Part shown: positions 1 through 10,200 of the stretch, piece after piece
Layout of the letters: every line of letters starts with the position of its first letter
How positions within the stretch are numbered: the stretch's first letter is position 1
NCBI GenBank assembly: GCA_009746045.1
Contig: RPFO01000403.1
Span: 1-64,000, forward strand
Direction: 5' to 3'
From: Mesostigma viride
Lineage: Eukaryota; Streptophyta; Mesostigmatophyceae; Mesostigmatales; Mesostigmataceae
Length of the DNA: 64,000 bases
Translations under genes and position numbers: made by a program
The notes under the pieces: model-generated
Told to the model about the DNA's origin: nothing
The model's input: the letters and a program-made list of their open reading frames with translations, nothing else
The model's database searches: none

Positions 1-278
1 AAGAAATTTTGGGTGTGATTTCTTGCGCCAACGGCCGTTGGAACTTGCAAAATTAGGTTGATTTTCTTTGCAAACCGGAAGTAGGGTTGGTTGCCACGTG
101 GCACCATGGATGTAATTAATAAATGCATAATAAAAACATTTTTCGTGCGCCAAACGGCCGTGGAGACTGAAAACTGTGTGTATTTGTGCGCGTAATAAAT
201 CTTAAATTCTTGTTGTTTTTTCAAGCCAACGGCCGTTGACGGTGAGAATGTATATCAAACGGTGTCGGTGGGTTGCAG
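1..278 (+). repeat. Intergenic palindrome cassette, copy 1
   Basis: First of three related spacers (others at 883-1155 and 1753-2054). Each carries several copies of CCAACGGCCGTTGG or close variants, then an AATAAA hexamer followed by CATAATAAAA, then more palindromes. Each ends in a conserved stretch (tatcaaacggtgt) just before a CAG directly abutting the ATG of the next gene. The order suggests the poly(A) region of one gene followed closely by the 5' region of the next. This copy is more diverged than the other two and runs off the window edge. Confidence 0.75.
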
Positions 279-882
279 ATGACGTTCTACAGGACGGAGG
301 GGGCGAGTGGATCAACTTGGAAGACAGGCTTCTGGGAGTGGTTAAGAGCGCGCTCAGGCTTCTGCCGGACATTAAGCTGGATTTTAAGCCCAAGGAGGGT
401 GAAAGTCTCTTTTGAAACCGGATGTCGCGAAGGCCGCGGCTCTTGTTTTCAATATCGAGGGTCGGGGACTCCCAAACCGACCGTAGAGCCATTTGAGGAG
501 GTGCTTGTGAGGTGGGTGCTATAAGGCCCTATGATCCATCAATACCCAGCCCAATTTGTTTTCAGTCGATCGATGCTGATGGTAATGAAAGTTGGATACA
601 GATGACGCGGCCATATGAGAGGGAGAAGGTTTAAGGTTTTAGGGAGGTGGACGGTTCGAATGGGTCATCTTGAAGGACGGCAAGTACTTCAAGCATCACA
701 CTGACCTGATCATCGACCGGCTTTCGTGTCTGCTGGAGATTGCATGTTCTGGTTGGGAATACGTGCATGAGGGGACCCCGACGGTGTTGACGAGTTTTGA
801 GAAAGGGTTCGTGAGGTGATGTCCGCGCTGGGCAGGAGTACAGTTCGAGTGCGTGACTGACGCGAATCGATTATGCGACTGA
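279..882 (+). pseudogene. Unknown gene, tandem copy 1, decayed
   Basis: Begins with ATG after TTGCAG and starts MTFYRT. It matches the copy at 1156-1752 along its whole length, down to the terminal CGACTGA. Compared with that copy it lacks about 30 bases after the GEW codons and carries several one-base shifts, so no frame runs through. Readable pieces include FETGCREGRG and, near the end, a stretch parallel to the EYVHE segment of copy 2. No family is recognised. It lies between two palindrome cassettes and looks like the older of two tandem duplicates. Confidence 0.6.
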
Positions 883-1155
883 AGTGTTGGGTGTGATTTT
901 CTTTGCGCCAACGGCCGTTGGAACCTGCAAATTAGGGTTTGATTTTCTTTGCGCCAACGGCCGTTGGCAGCTGGAAAGTTGGGTGTGATTCGCCGCGTGG
1001 CAATATGGATGTTATGAATAAATGCATAATAAAAATTTTTTTCGTGCATTTTTCGTGCGCCAACGGCCGTTGGAGGCTGGAAATCATTCTTGTTGTTTCA
1101 AGCCAACAGCCGTTGACGGTGACAAATTTATATCAAACGGTGTCGGTGTGTGCAG
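883..1155 (+). repeat. Intergenic palindrome cassette, copy 2
   Basis: Near-identical to the cassette at 1753-2054. Perfect palindromes occur near 908, 954 and 1060, with a ttgacggtga variant near 1105. AATAAA lies near 1018. The cassette ends in TGCAG immediately before ATG 1156. Confidence 0.8.
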
Positions 1156-1752
1156 ATGACGTTCTACAGGACGAAGGGGGGCGAGTGGATTGATATTACC
1201 GAATGGCAACAAAAGCGTGACGACTTGGAAGACAGGCTTCTGGGAGTGGTTAAGAGCGCGCTCAGGCTTCTGCCGGACATTGAGCTGTCGTTCAGCCCAA
1301 GGAGGGTGCAAAGTGTCTTTTGAGACAGGATGTCGGGAAGGCCGCGGTTCTTGTTTTCAATATGGAGGTCGGGGACTCCCAAAGCCGACCGTAGAAGCAT
1401 TTGAGGAGGTGCTTCTGAGGTGTGGTGCTATAAGGCCTATGATCCATCAGTACCCAGTCCAATTCGTGGTGCTATGCGGCAATATGATAGGGGAGAAGGT
1501 TTGAGGGTGTGGGGCAGGAGGGACCGTTCCAATGGGTCATCTTGAAGACGGCAAGTACTTCAAGCATAGAAGGGTACAGGCTGACATACTGTTCGCGTCT
1601 GCTGGAAAATGCATGGTCTGGTTGAGCGAATACGTGCATGAGTGGGGAAGTGCGGTGTTGACGAGTTTGAGAAGGCGGTTCGTGAGGTGATGTTCGCGCT
1701 CGGGCAGGAGTACAAGTTCGAGTGCGTGACGACGAATCGATTCTGCGACTGA
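1156..1752 (+). pseudogene. Unknown gene, tandem copy 2, frameshifted
   Basis: Better preserved copy of the gene at 279-882. ATG follows TGCAG. The first frame reads MTFYRTKGGEWIDITEWQQ and stays open for 55 codons, then the sense continues in other frames: PTVEAFEEVLLRCGAIRP, then GKCMVWLSEYVHEW, then an end reading REVMFALGQEYKFE and finishing CD-stop at 1750-1752. Joined, this would be a soluble protein of about 200 residues. I do not recognise the family. The breaks could be real decay or assembly indels; copy 1 is broken too, which favours decay. Confidence 0.6.
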
Positions 1753-2054
1753 AGTGTTGGGTGTGATTTTCTTTGCGCCAACGGCCGTTGGAACCTGCAA
1801 ATTAGGGTTTGATTTTCTTTGCGCCAACGGCCGTTGGCAGCTGGAAAGTTGGGTGTGATTCGCCACGTGGCACTATGGATGTAATCAATAAATGCATAAT
1901 AAAAAATTTTTTTCGTGCATTTTTCGTGCGCCAACGGCCGTTGGAGGCTGGAAAATGGTGTGATTTTCGTGCGCGTAATAAATCATTCTTGTTGTTTCAA
2001 GCCAACGGCCGTTGACGGTGAGAAATGTGTATCAAACGGTGTTGGTGGTCGCAG
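1753..2054 (+). repeat. Intergenic palindrome cassette, copy 3
   Basis: Third cassette, with perfect palindromes near 1778, 1824, 1930 and 2000 and AATAAA near 1887. It ends TCGCAG before ATG 2055. With the gene copies it makes a tandem repeat of about 870 bp (cassette plus gene) followed by a cassette serving a different gene. Confidence 0.8.
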
Positions 2055-2835
2055 ATGGCGGTCAAATGCACGGTTGCGTGGTGCCAGGAAGCGAGAGCAG
2101 GAGGGATGACTTGTGCGTGCGTCATGTCAGCGTGCGAACGGGAATGGCAGGGAGGGTGAAGGATTTGTTTGCAAAAAAGGGGGGTGTATCGCCCGGGATT
2201 GCCAGCTTCCATTCGGGACGGATTGCATGCCTTTTTGTGATGGACACGCCAAGTTGTCAGGGGAGATGCAAGAGGTGATCAAAGGAGGCTTGTTGTTTGT
2301 GCATGGCGAGTCCAGTGCTGGTGAAGGACCTCTTGTCCTGAGTTTTGAGGTGGACAGTGCTGGAAGTCTGGAAAGAATGGCGGTCAGGTCGCGGGAATGG
2401 ATGTTGAATCACCCTGACTTTGACTCGTATGCCTACTGCCAAGGTTTCGGGGACGCCGTTTTTACATGGATGCTGTGCTCGGAGGATGACGTGCATGCGA
2501 TTGTTTCGCATGACGACTTGGATATCGCAGGCGCCATGGGCGCAGACCTGTTGTTGTATTTCATGATTGGATGGGGTTGCGGATTTTTGGAAGGTGATTG
2601 GTGGGTCCCGCACCTCGCAAGGCTTACTTTTGCGGTCGGCGAATTGCCTGTACCTGTTGAAGTCTCAAAAACTCGTGTGGAGATGGCTGCCGTTCTGGCA
2701 TCGGGGGTTAAGCGCCAAGCCCGATTTGCCATGACCGTTGTTGCTGGTGCTGAGGGGGAGGAAATTGAAAAGGTCGTGGAAAGGGTCGTCCTGGCCTCTG
2801 CTTTGGTGGAGAGAGCAAGGAATGCATGCGACTAG
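2055..2835 (+). pseudogene. Cys/His double-finger protein A (frameshifted)
   Basis: The first frame from ATG 2055 reads MAVKCTVAWCQEARAGG. One shift later comes DDLCVRH, and after a second shift GGCIARDC...CDGH. This gives two zinc-knuckle-like C-x(2-4)-C-x(9-10)-C-x2-H units. The long third frame runs to 2835 with an SYAYCQGF segment and a helical C-terminus. The same order of elements occurs in the gene at 4244-5030 (GGC-x4-C-x10-C-x2-H in both), so the two are paralogues. Function is unknown; zinc and nucleic-acid binding is inference from the Cys/His spacing. A palindrome follows 13 bases after the stop. Confidence 0.55.
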
Positions 2836-2848
2836 GTGTTTTTGGTCG

Positions 2849-2862
2849 CCAACGGCCGTTGG
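2849..2862. repeat. Single intergenic palindrome CCAACGGCCGTTGG
   Basis: Perfect 14-bp inverted repeat between the stop at 2835 and the ATG at 2907, the usual place for this motif in the cluster. Confidence 0.85.
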
Positions 2863-2906
2863 ACTTGCAAAATGTCCTGTGAGCTGAGTCCGTTTCTTAA
2901 CTTGCC

Positions 2907-3251
2907 ATGGACGTCGGTTGTGCAGGGGCAGGGTGTAGGATGGAGTGCGGAAAAGAAGGAAAGGAAGGGGGGGAGACTACAAAGGAAAACCTGATAGAGA
3001 TTGTGGAGGCCGAACTGGAAGACCTGCCCGATCTGGTTCTCGAAGAGGACGGGCAATTGCACGCTGAACGTCTTGATGGCGTGGGCATGATGATGTCGGA
3101 GGTTGATGGGTATGGTGGAATTGCTAAAGGTGTATTGCGTAAATTGAGGCGTGAGGAGGATGTGGGGACTCCGGCTCATGTTTTGGTCAGTTTTATGAAC
3201 GACAATTGGGGTCGAATGCAACCCACTAAAGATGGGGAGGATGTTGACTAG
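2907..3251 (+). CDS. Hypothetical acidic protein, 114 aa
   Basis: Uninterrupted frame from ATG 2907 (CCATGG context) to TAG. The N-terminus has a small Cys cluster (VGCAGAGCRMEC), followed by a strongly acidic helix-prone segment (ENLIEIVEAELEDLPD) and a mixed C-terminus. No family is recognised. It sits between a palindrome and a spacer with AATAAA, as its neighbours do. It is one of the few unbroken genes in the first 5 kb, but short enough that expression evidence would be needed to be sure. Confidence 0.5.
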   Translation: MDVGCAGAGCRMECGKEGKEGGETTKENLIEIVEAELEDLPDLVLEEDGQLHAERLDGVGMMMSEVDGYGGIAKGVLRKLRREEDVGTPAHVLVSFMNDNWGRMQPTKDGEDVD

Positions 3252-3446
3252 AATGTGATTTTAGGATGAATGTAAATTTATTTAATAAAGAAGAATCATT
3301 TGGAAAAAATCGCCTGATGGTGTCAAGTTTTGTGCGTCTAAGGCCAACGGCCGTTGGGATGTGTGGAATTTAACAGGGCCAACGGCCGTTGACCCTGCTG
3401 AATGCGTGCGTTTGCGTGGTGGTGTAAAAAATATCGATGTGCACAG
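3252..3446 (+). promoter_or_regulatory. Spacer with poly(A) signal and two palindromes
   Basis: AATAAA at 3284-3289, a perfect palindrome at 3344-3357 and a variant ending TTGA at 3379-3392. The spacer ends in CACAG directly before ATG 3447. This is the same layout as the cassettes further left. Confidence 0.6.
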
Positions 3447-4015
3447 ATGGACCCATTCGATGCGAACATCCGGATTGTCAATGGGAAGGAATGCCGACGG
3501 ACAGCGAGTGGTTCTGTCCCAAGCATTCTGACGTATGGGGGCGTTGTTTGCCGAAATCGAGAGCGGGCTGATGACGATTGACCGTCACATCGTGACGAAA
3601 AAGTGGAAGCCTTGGCCCAACAACATGGTTTTGGTCTTGTACTATGTTGACAAGAAGCCTCGATTCATGCTGCGTGATGCAGAGTGGGTGATAGAGGAGG
3701 TGGGACAGATGCGACCTGGAGAGGGGATAGGCGAGAGGACAAGCCGCCAAGGCATGTGTGGGCTTACATGGGAGACCATCCCGACTGTCCAACGGCCAAA
3801 GTGTGGCATGATATGGGAAGGGACATGGCCACGGAGTCCGCGTATGAGTGCGCGCGACTCGTGACAGCGCTCTTGAAGGGGGAGGTGAAAGACCTGATGC
3901 GCAAGGGGGGGTGGTAGAGCAGATTAGACAGCAGATTAGACGTGTGTGTGATTTTGATGAGGAGATTGATGAGAAGCCGGCAAAGAGGGGCAGGATGGAC
4001 AGAATTGCTCAGTAA
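3447..4015 (+). pseudogene. Cys/His protein C (frameshifted), related to A and B
   Basis: ATG directly follows CACAG. The first frame reads MDPFDANIRIVNGKECRR. A shifted frame gives EWFCPKH, which completes a C...C-x2-H pattern like that of its neighbours. Then come LFAEIESGLMTIDRHIV and a WKPWPNNMVLVLYYVDK segment, then (shifted) PPRHVWAYMGDHPDCPTAKV to RKGG, and after a G-run a last piece VVEQIRQQIRRV ending with a basic KPAKRGR motif and TAA at 4013-4015. Joined length is about 185 residues. At least three shifts; the last falls at a homopolymer of seven G. Function unknown. Confidence 0.5.
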
Positions 4016-4243
4016 GAAAGAGAGGGAGAAAATATGATTTGATTAATCTGATGCGTGTAATTGAAACTAATTTATTTTGTCTCATAAAACTTCTTTGAAC
4101 GGACCTTCTTTGAACCAACAATTATTGCACGACAAAAGACTAGATTGAGAATTGTGTGAGAAAGACGCCAGAGGGGGTTCTGACGGTCCTTATTGCCCCT
4201 GTTATACAATGGCTGCTGTATGGGACTCATGGCAATTGCGCAG
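4016..4243. other. Spacer without palindrome
   Basis: AT-rich spacer, no palindrome seen. It ends GCGCAG before ATG 4244. Nothing else recognised. Confidence 0.5.
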
Positions 4244-5030
4244 ATGGCAACGAAATGCAAAATCTGTACGGAGCCCGTAAGGGTCGAGGGACTGTGCGCG
4301 GAACATTACAAGTTCCTGCAAGCGCACGACCTCGAGTACCAAATGCCAAGGATCCATACGGGGGGTGTGGATTTCTTAGATGTGATAGACCACTGGAGGG
4401 ATTGGATGTGTATTGCAAGACACATCTACCTTTTGCCGAGAAGTTGGAGGACGTGTGCGCTCGTGGGATCGCATACGTAGCAAGTTTGCAGATGTTGATG
4501 GGGAAGACCGGAATGACACGCTCGGTCCTCCACTTCACGGCAACGCACACTGGGGAACGGAAAGTTGAGCTGGTGCGCCTCGACAGGCAGGGACTCGAGA
4601 TTTTTGCAGAGGGGGACAGCGCGTACGGGTTTGCTCATGGGCTTAACGTTACCATGGGGATTCCTTGCAGGGTGTGGCGCGTGAATGCGCGTACACCTTG
4701 ATGACGAATAGTGGATTTGTGGAAGCACAAAGACTGCACAAGGATATTTTGGAGGCTCTTCTTGCCGCAGAGCCGGTGGGACTGCCGACGCTCCCGAGGC
4801 CTGAGGAGCGGGACCGTTTGATCAGGATGGTGGTGAAGGCGGATATAGATGCAGATGTGGAGGCCGCAAAGGCGAAGGCAGAGGAAGCGCGTCGTGCAAA
4901 GGAGGAATCGGATCAAGAACTGTTGGAGAAGATGCAGAGCTCCAACAAAATTTTGCATCGTTTGGGGATGGCGGACGTCGCTTATGCATGCGAGTCCGGG
5001 AAGGGGAAGAAACAAAAGAGGAAAAGATAA
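4244..5030 (+). pseudogene. Cys/His double-finger protein B (frameshifted)
   Basis: From ATG 4244 the frame reads MATKCKICTEPVRVEGLC followed by AEH, a C-x2-C-x9-C-x2-H unit. At a G-run (4360-4365) the sense moves to a second frame with GGCGFLRC and, ten residues on, CKTH, a second C-x4-C-x10-C-x2-H unit. It continues through an AYGFAHGLN segment that parallels AYCQGFG in gene A. Near 4665-4690 it moves to a third frame: an Ala/Glu/Lys-rich coiled-coil-like tail ending KGKKQKRKR. About 260 residues if joined. Probably a nuclear or nucleic-acid-binding protein from the basic end and fingers, but this is inference. Confidence 0.55.
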
Positions 5031-5270
5031 TAATGGGAATGGTCGCCCACTGTTCTTGTCACAGAAATGCTTTTGTTAATGCTGGCGAACTTGGGACGGT
5101 CTTCCGTATTTCAACATTTCCTTGCCTTTAAAATTGATTGATGGGTAAATAATAATACTGAGCAAGCCTTCCATTTTATGTGTCTGTGGTCATACAATTT
5201 CGTTATTGTTTCAACCCTTGCAACGAGGTTTTTCTTGTCCCATGCATGTAAGTCTCAACCTTGGTGTCAT
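5031..5270. other. Intergenic, nothing recognised
   Basis: AT-rich sequence between gene B and the plastid-derived insert. No palindrome and no convincing open frame. Confidence 0.4.
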
Positions 5271-5783
5271 GGAACTGCTTGTCTTTGCATATTACAACCC
5301 ATTAATGCTCGGATTGCATCATCATGTTCCACCAAGGGAATAAATGAAGTAGCTATTGAAGCTTGCGTTGGAGAAATCCCCAAATAATCGACTTCTTCTG
5401 CTTTACTACTAAATTCTGGTTTATATCGCACATGAACATAATTATTTTCAACACTAGAGTAACAAGAAAGTAATAAATATTCTGGGGCGAATTTAAATTG
5501 ATCTTGTTGATGTGGAGGTATAAAAATAGGTATTTCACTTTTAATTACTTGATTTTTTTGTAATGTATAAAAAGGACAAGAAAACATATTCATTTACTTT
5601 ACTATGCGTAGCTAAAGATCCAATTAAACCGGTATTCGGCCCTTCTGGCGTTTGTATAGGACCATAATGACTAGGATGTATATCATGTAACGTGCGTGTT
5701 TGCAAGTTGGCCGTTGACACTCTACGACGGAGCCAATTTTCGGAAGAACCTGCCTCATTTATGAATGCATCGACTGTGTGCAT
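5271..5783 (-). pseudogene. rpoB: Plastid rpoB fragment in nuclear DNA (NUPT)
   Basis: On the minus strand the sequence reads DIHPSHYG, then [20 protein letters not shown], later [28 protein letters not shown] and NMQRQAVP. These are the highly conserved central motifs of the plastid RNA polymerase beta subunit. The usual RIC after HYG is missing (a 9-base deletion) and a one-base loss near 5585 shifts the frame at VNEY, so the copy is dead. Clear homology runs from about 5710 down to 5271, where it stops abruptly after AVP; the part above 5710 is uncertain. Its AT-rich codons differ from the nuclear genes nearby. The motifs point to a green plastid. Confidence 0.85.
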
Positions 5784-5858
5784 AAATTGTGATCATTGAA
5801 TTGAACAAAAAAATTCTCTTATTGCCCCAATCATGGCTATTCTCTTAATGCCCTATCA

Positions 5859-6277
5859 TGGCTATTTGTTTGTGTATGTTTTGCCCATGTTATTACATTA
5901 ATGGCATGATGTTGTGGATTGCTCTATCTATGATGGTTGTTCGTTTGTGTATGCTTTGCCCATGTTGTTACAGTAATGGCATGATGTTGTGGATTGCTAG
6001 CTCAATCTATGATGGTTGTTCGTTTGTGTATGCTTTGCCCATGTTGTTACAGTAATGGCATAATGTTGTGGATTGCTAGCTCAATCTATGATGGTTGTTC
6101 GTTTGTGTATGCTTTGCCCATGTTGTTACAGTAATGGCATGATTTTCTGGATTGTTAGCTCAATCTATGATGGTTGTTCGTTTGTGTATGCTTTGCCCAT
6201 GTTGTTACAGTAATGGCATGATTTTGTGGATTGCTCAACCTATGAGGGTTTGGTTGTTTGTGTATGTTTTGCGCGCA
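5859..6277. repeat. 79-bp minisatellite, about five copies
   Basis: The string tcgtttgtgtatgc recurs at 5941, 6020, 6099 and 6178, an exact 79-bp period, with diverged outer copies. It ends just before a possible splice acceptor (GCGCGCAG at 6271-6278). The frames read through it are not genes. Confidence 0.9.
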
Positions 6278-6278
6278 G

Positions 6279-6377
6279 ATCACAATGGATTGCACCATCT
6301 GCCGCAGCAAGCGAAGCCCCCTTACTGGTTCCAAGATCTTATCCTGGATGCCAAGCAGGCTGGCGAAGGGTATCCCA
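6279..6377 (+). other. Possible internal exon
   Basis: Bounded by a CAG acceptor and a GTACGT donor. One frame reads HNGLHHLPQQAKPPYWFQDL then ILDAKQAGEGYP, which looks like real coding sequence but is not recognised. If so, the 79-bp repeat lies in the preceding intron and the exon at 6924-7223 could belong to the same gene. Splice sites and composition only; weak. Confidence 0.25.
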
Positions 6378-6923
6378 GTACGTACTTTGAAACTTGATGC
6401 CGCAAAACAACTACAACTTCGTTTTAACCCTTTAGCCGTTTTGAGTGATATTTACAGCGGACATTACATTTTTGTTGCTACGGGATGAGAATTGAGCTTT
6501 GTAATGCTAGCAGGTGTCACAAACCAAACTGTCCGCTATTTGTAGTGGGCATTTATTGTTAGAGCTTGCAGCTGGGTCCCTGCTCCTCCACATGCAACCT
6601 TGGTGTTCATGAGCCCTTTACTAGCTTCCTTTCTGTCAGGGGGTGCTATATTTGGCACCCATAGGACATTGCAATATGACCAATGACATGACCCCCAAGG
6701 TGGTGAATATATGTGTGTGCTTGTGTCCTATAATGGACCATAACTAACTATTAGGTTGGTTTGTGGACATTATCATGGAAAGTGACCATTGCCCGGTTTT
6801 TATAGCGGGCAGTTGGACACGGTTTTAAGGGTTGACCTATTAGCTTTGTCAGGTGTGTGTGCTGCACCGCACCGCTTGCTAACATATTCGGCGGATTTCT
6901 TCTTTGTCGTCTGCGTGTCACAG

Positions 6924-7223
6924 CGTGCTTGTACGCACAACCACCCGCGTTCCCCTCCGCCGGCGCCCCCGCCGCCGGGCTCTCCGCCGCCACCGGTGTT
7001 GCCCCCTCCCGCCGCCGGCCCTTCCGCGCCGTCGGAAGCTGCAGCGGCAGCACAGCAAATGCCCCCTCCCCCCGCACCATCGTCGGGGCAAGAGGCGCGC
7101 GGCGCTCATGCAGCAAAGGCGGCGAAGGAGCGGAGGAAATCGGCGGCTTCTGGGTCATCGGGTTCCGATGCCGCGACGGCAGCAACTGGAAAAGCAACCC
7201 ACCACACACTGCCAGCTGTCCGG
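6924..7223 (+). other. Possible Pro/Ala-rich exon
   Basis: A pyrimidine-rich tract and CAG precede it and GTAGGT follows. The 300-nt piece is open in one frame, phase 0 at both ends. It encodes a Pro-rich block (SPPPAPPPPGSPPPPVLPPP), then AAKAAKERRKSAASGSSGSD. The composition resembles a disordered tail of a nuclear protein. GC-rich DNA opens many frames, so this is only a candidate. The donor would put the hexanucleotide array in an intron. Confidence 0.3.
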
Positions 7224-7263
7224 GTAGGTGTTACGCACAAGGATGTGATTTTCTTGCGCCATC

Positions 7264-10200
7264 CTTGTCCTTGTCCTTGTCCTTGTCCTTGTCCTTGTCC
7301 TTGTCCTTGTCCTTGTCCTTGTCCTTGTCCTTGTCCTTGTCCTTGTCCTTGTCCTTGTCCTTGTCCTTGTCCTTGTCCTTGTCCTTGTCCTTGTCCTTGT
7401 CCTTGTCCTTGTCCTTGTCCTTGTCCTTGTCCTTGTCCTTGTCCTTGTCCTTGTCCTTGTCCTTGTCCTTGTCCTTGTCCTTGTCCTTGTCCTTGTCCTT
7501 GTCCTTGTCCTTGTCCTTGTCCTTGTCCTTGTCCTTGTCCTTGTCCTTGTCCTTGTCCTTGTCCTTGTCCTTGTCCTTGTCCTTGTCCTTGTCCTTGTCC
7601 TTGTCCTTGTCCTTGTCCTTGTCCTTGTCCTTGTCCTTGTCCTTGTCCTTGTCCTTGTCCTTGTCCTTGTCCTTGTCCTTGTCCTTGTCCTTGTCCTTGT
7701 CCTTGTCCTTGTCCTTGTCCTTGTCCTTGTCCTTGTCCTTGTCCTTGTCCTTGTCCTTGTCCTTGTCCTTGTCCTTGTCCTTGTCCTTGTCCTTGTCCTT
7801 GTCCTTGTCCTTGTCCTTGTCCTTGTCCTTGTCCTTGTCCTTGTCCTTGTCCTTGTCCTTGTCCTTGTCCTTGTCCTTGTCCTTGTCCTTGTCCTTGTCC
7901 TTGTCCTTGTCCGCCTTGTCCTTGTCCTTGTCCTTGTCCTTGTCCTTGTCCTTGTCCTTGTCCTTGTCCTTGTCCTTGTCCTTGTCCTTGTCCTTGTCCT
8001 TGTCCTGTCCTTGTCCTTGTCCTTGTCCTTGTCCTTGTCCCTTGTCCTCTTGTCCTTGTCCTTGTCCTTGTCCTTGTCCTTGTCCTTGTCCTTGTCCTTG
8101 TCCTTGTCCTTGTCCTTGTCCTTGTCCTTGTCCTTGTCCTTGTCCTTGTCCTTGTCCTTGTCCTTGTCCTTGTCCTTGTCCTTGTCCTTGTCCTTGTCCT
8201 TGTCCTTGTCCTTGTCCTTGTCCTTGTCCTTGTCCTTGTCCTTGTCCTTGTCCTTGTCCTTGTCCTTGTCCTTGTCCTTGTCCTTGTCCTTGTCCTTGTC
8301 CTTGTCCTTGTCCTTGTCCTTGTCCTTGTCCTTGTCCTTGTCCTTGTCCTTGTCCTTGTCCTTGTCCTTGTCCTTGTCCTTGTCCTTGTCCTTGTCCTTG
8401 TCCTTGTCCTTGTCCTTGTCCTTGTCCTTGTCCTTGTCCTTGTCCTTGTCCTTGTCCTTGTCCTTGTCCTTGTCCTTGTCCAGCCTTGTCCTTGTCCTTG
8501 TCCTTGTCCTTGTCCTTGTCCTTGTCCTTGTCCTTGTCCTTGTCCTTGTCCTTGTCCTTGTCCTTGTCCTTGTCCTTGTCCTTGTCCTTGTCCTTGTCCT
8601 TGTCCTTGTCCTTGTCCTTGTCCTTGTCCTTGTCCTTGTCCTTGTCCTTGTCCTTGTCCTTGTCCTTGTCCTTGTCCTTGTCCAGCCTTGTCCTTGTCCT
8701 TGTCCTTGTCCTTGTCCTTGTCCTTGTCCTTGTCCTTGTCCTTGTCCTTGTCCTTGTCCTTGTCCTTGTCCTTGTCCTTGTCCTTGTCCTTGTCCTTGTC
8801 CTTGTCCTTGTCCTTGTCCTTGTCCTTGTCCTTGTCCTTGTCCTTGTCCTTGTCCTTGTCCTTGTCCTTGTCCTTGTCCTTGTCCTTGTCCTTGTCCTTG
8901 TCCTTGTCCTTGTCCTTGTCCTTGTCCTTGTCCTTGTCCTTGTCCTTGTCCTTGTCCAGCACGTTGTCCTTGTCCTTGTCCTTGTCCTTGTCCTTGTCCT
9001 TGTCCTTGTCCTTGTCCTTGTCCTTGTCCTTGTCCTTGTCCTTGTCCTTGTCCTTGTCCTTGTCCTTGTCCTTGTCCTTGTCCTTGTCCTTGTCCTTGTC
9101 CTTGTCCTTGTCCTTGTCCTTGTCCTTGTCCTTGTCCTCGTCCTGTCCTTGTCCTTGTCCTTGTCCTTGTCCTTGTCCTTGTCCTTGTCCTTGTCCTTGT
9201 CCTTGTCCTTGTCCTTGTCCTTGTCCTTGTCCTTGTCCTTGTCCTTGTCCTTGTCCTTGTCCTTGTCCTTGTCCTTGTCCTTGTCCTTGTCCTTGTCCTT
9301 GTCCTTGTCCTTGTCCTTGTCCTTGTCCTTGTCCTTGTCCTTGTCCTTGTCCTTGTCCTTGTCCTTGTCCTTGTCCTTGTCCTTGTCCTTGTCCTTGTCC
9401 TTGTCCTTGTCCTTGTCCTTGTCCTTGTCCTTGTCCTTGTCCTTGTCCTTGTCCTTGTCCTTGTCCTTGTCCTTGTCCTTGTCCTTGTCCTTGTCCTCGT
9501 CCTGTCCTGTCCTTGTCCTTGTCCTTGTCCTTGTCCTTGTCCTTGTCCTTGTCCTTGTCCTTGTCCTTGTCCTTGTCCTTGTCCTTGTCCTTGTCCAGCC
9601 GTTGTCCTTGTCCTTGTCCTTGTCCTTGTCCTTGTCCTTGTCCTTGTCCTTGTCCTTGTCCTTGTCCTTGTCCTTGTCCTTGTCCTTGTCCTTGTCCTTG
9701 TCCTTGTCCTCGTCCTCGTCCTTGTCCTTGTCCTTGTCCTTGTCCTTGTCCTTGTCCTTGTCCTTGTCCTTGTCCTTGTCCTTGTCCTTGTCCTTGTCCT
9801 TGTCCTTGTCCTTGTCCTTGTCCTTGTCCTTGTCCTCGTCCTCGTCCTCGTCCTTGTCCTTGTCCTTGTCCTTGTCCTTGTCCTGTCCTCGTCCTCGTCC
9901 TGCCTTGTCCTTGTCCTTGTCCTTGTCCTTGTCCTTGTCCTTGTCCTCGTCCTCGTCCTCGTCCTTGTCCTTGTCCTTGTCCTTGTCCTTGTCCTTGTCC
10001 TTGTCCTTGTCCTTGTCCTTGTCCTTGTCCTTGTCCTTGTCCTTGTCCTTGTCCTTGTCCTTGTCCTTGTCCTTGTCCTTGTCCTTGTCCTTGTCCTCGT
10101 CCTTGTCCTTGTCCTTGTCCTTGTCCTTGTCCTTGTCCTTGTCCTTGTCCTTGTCCTTGTCCTTGTCCTTGTCCTTGTCCTTGTCCTTGTCCTTGTCCTT

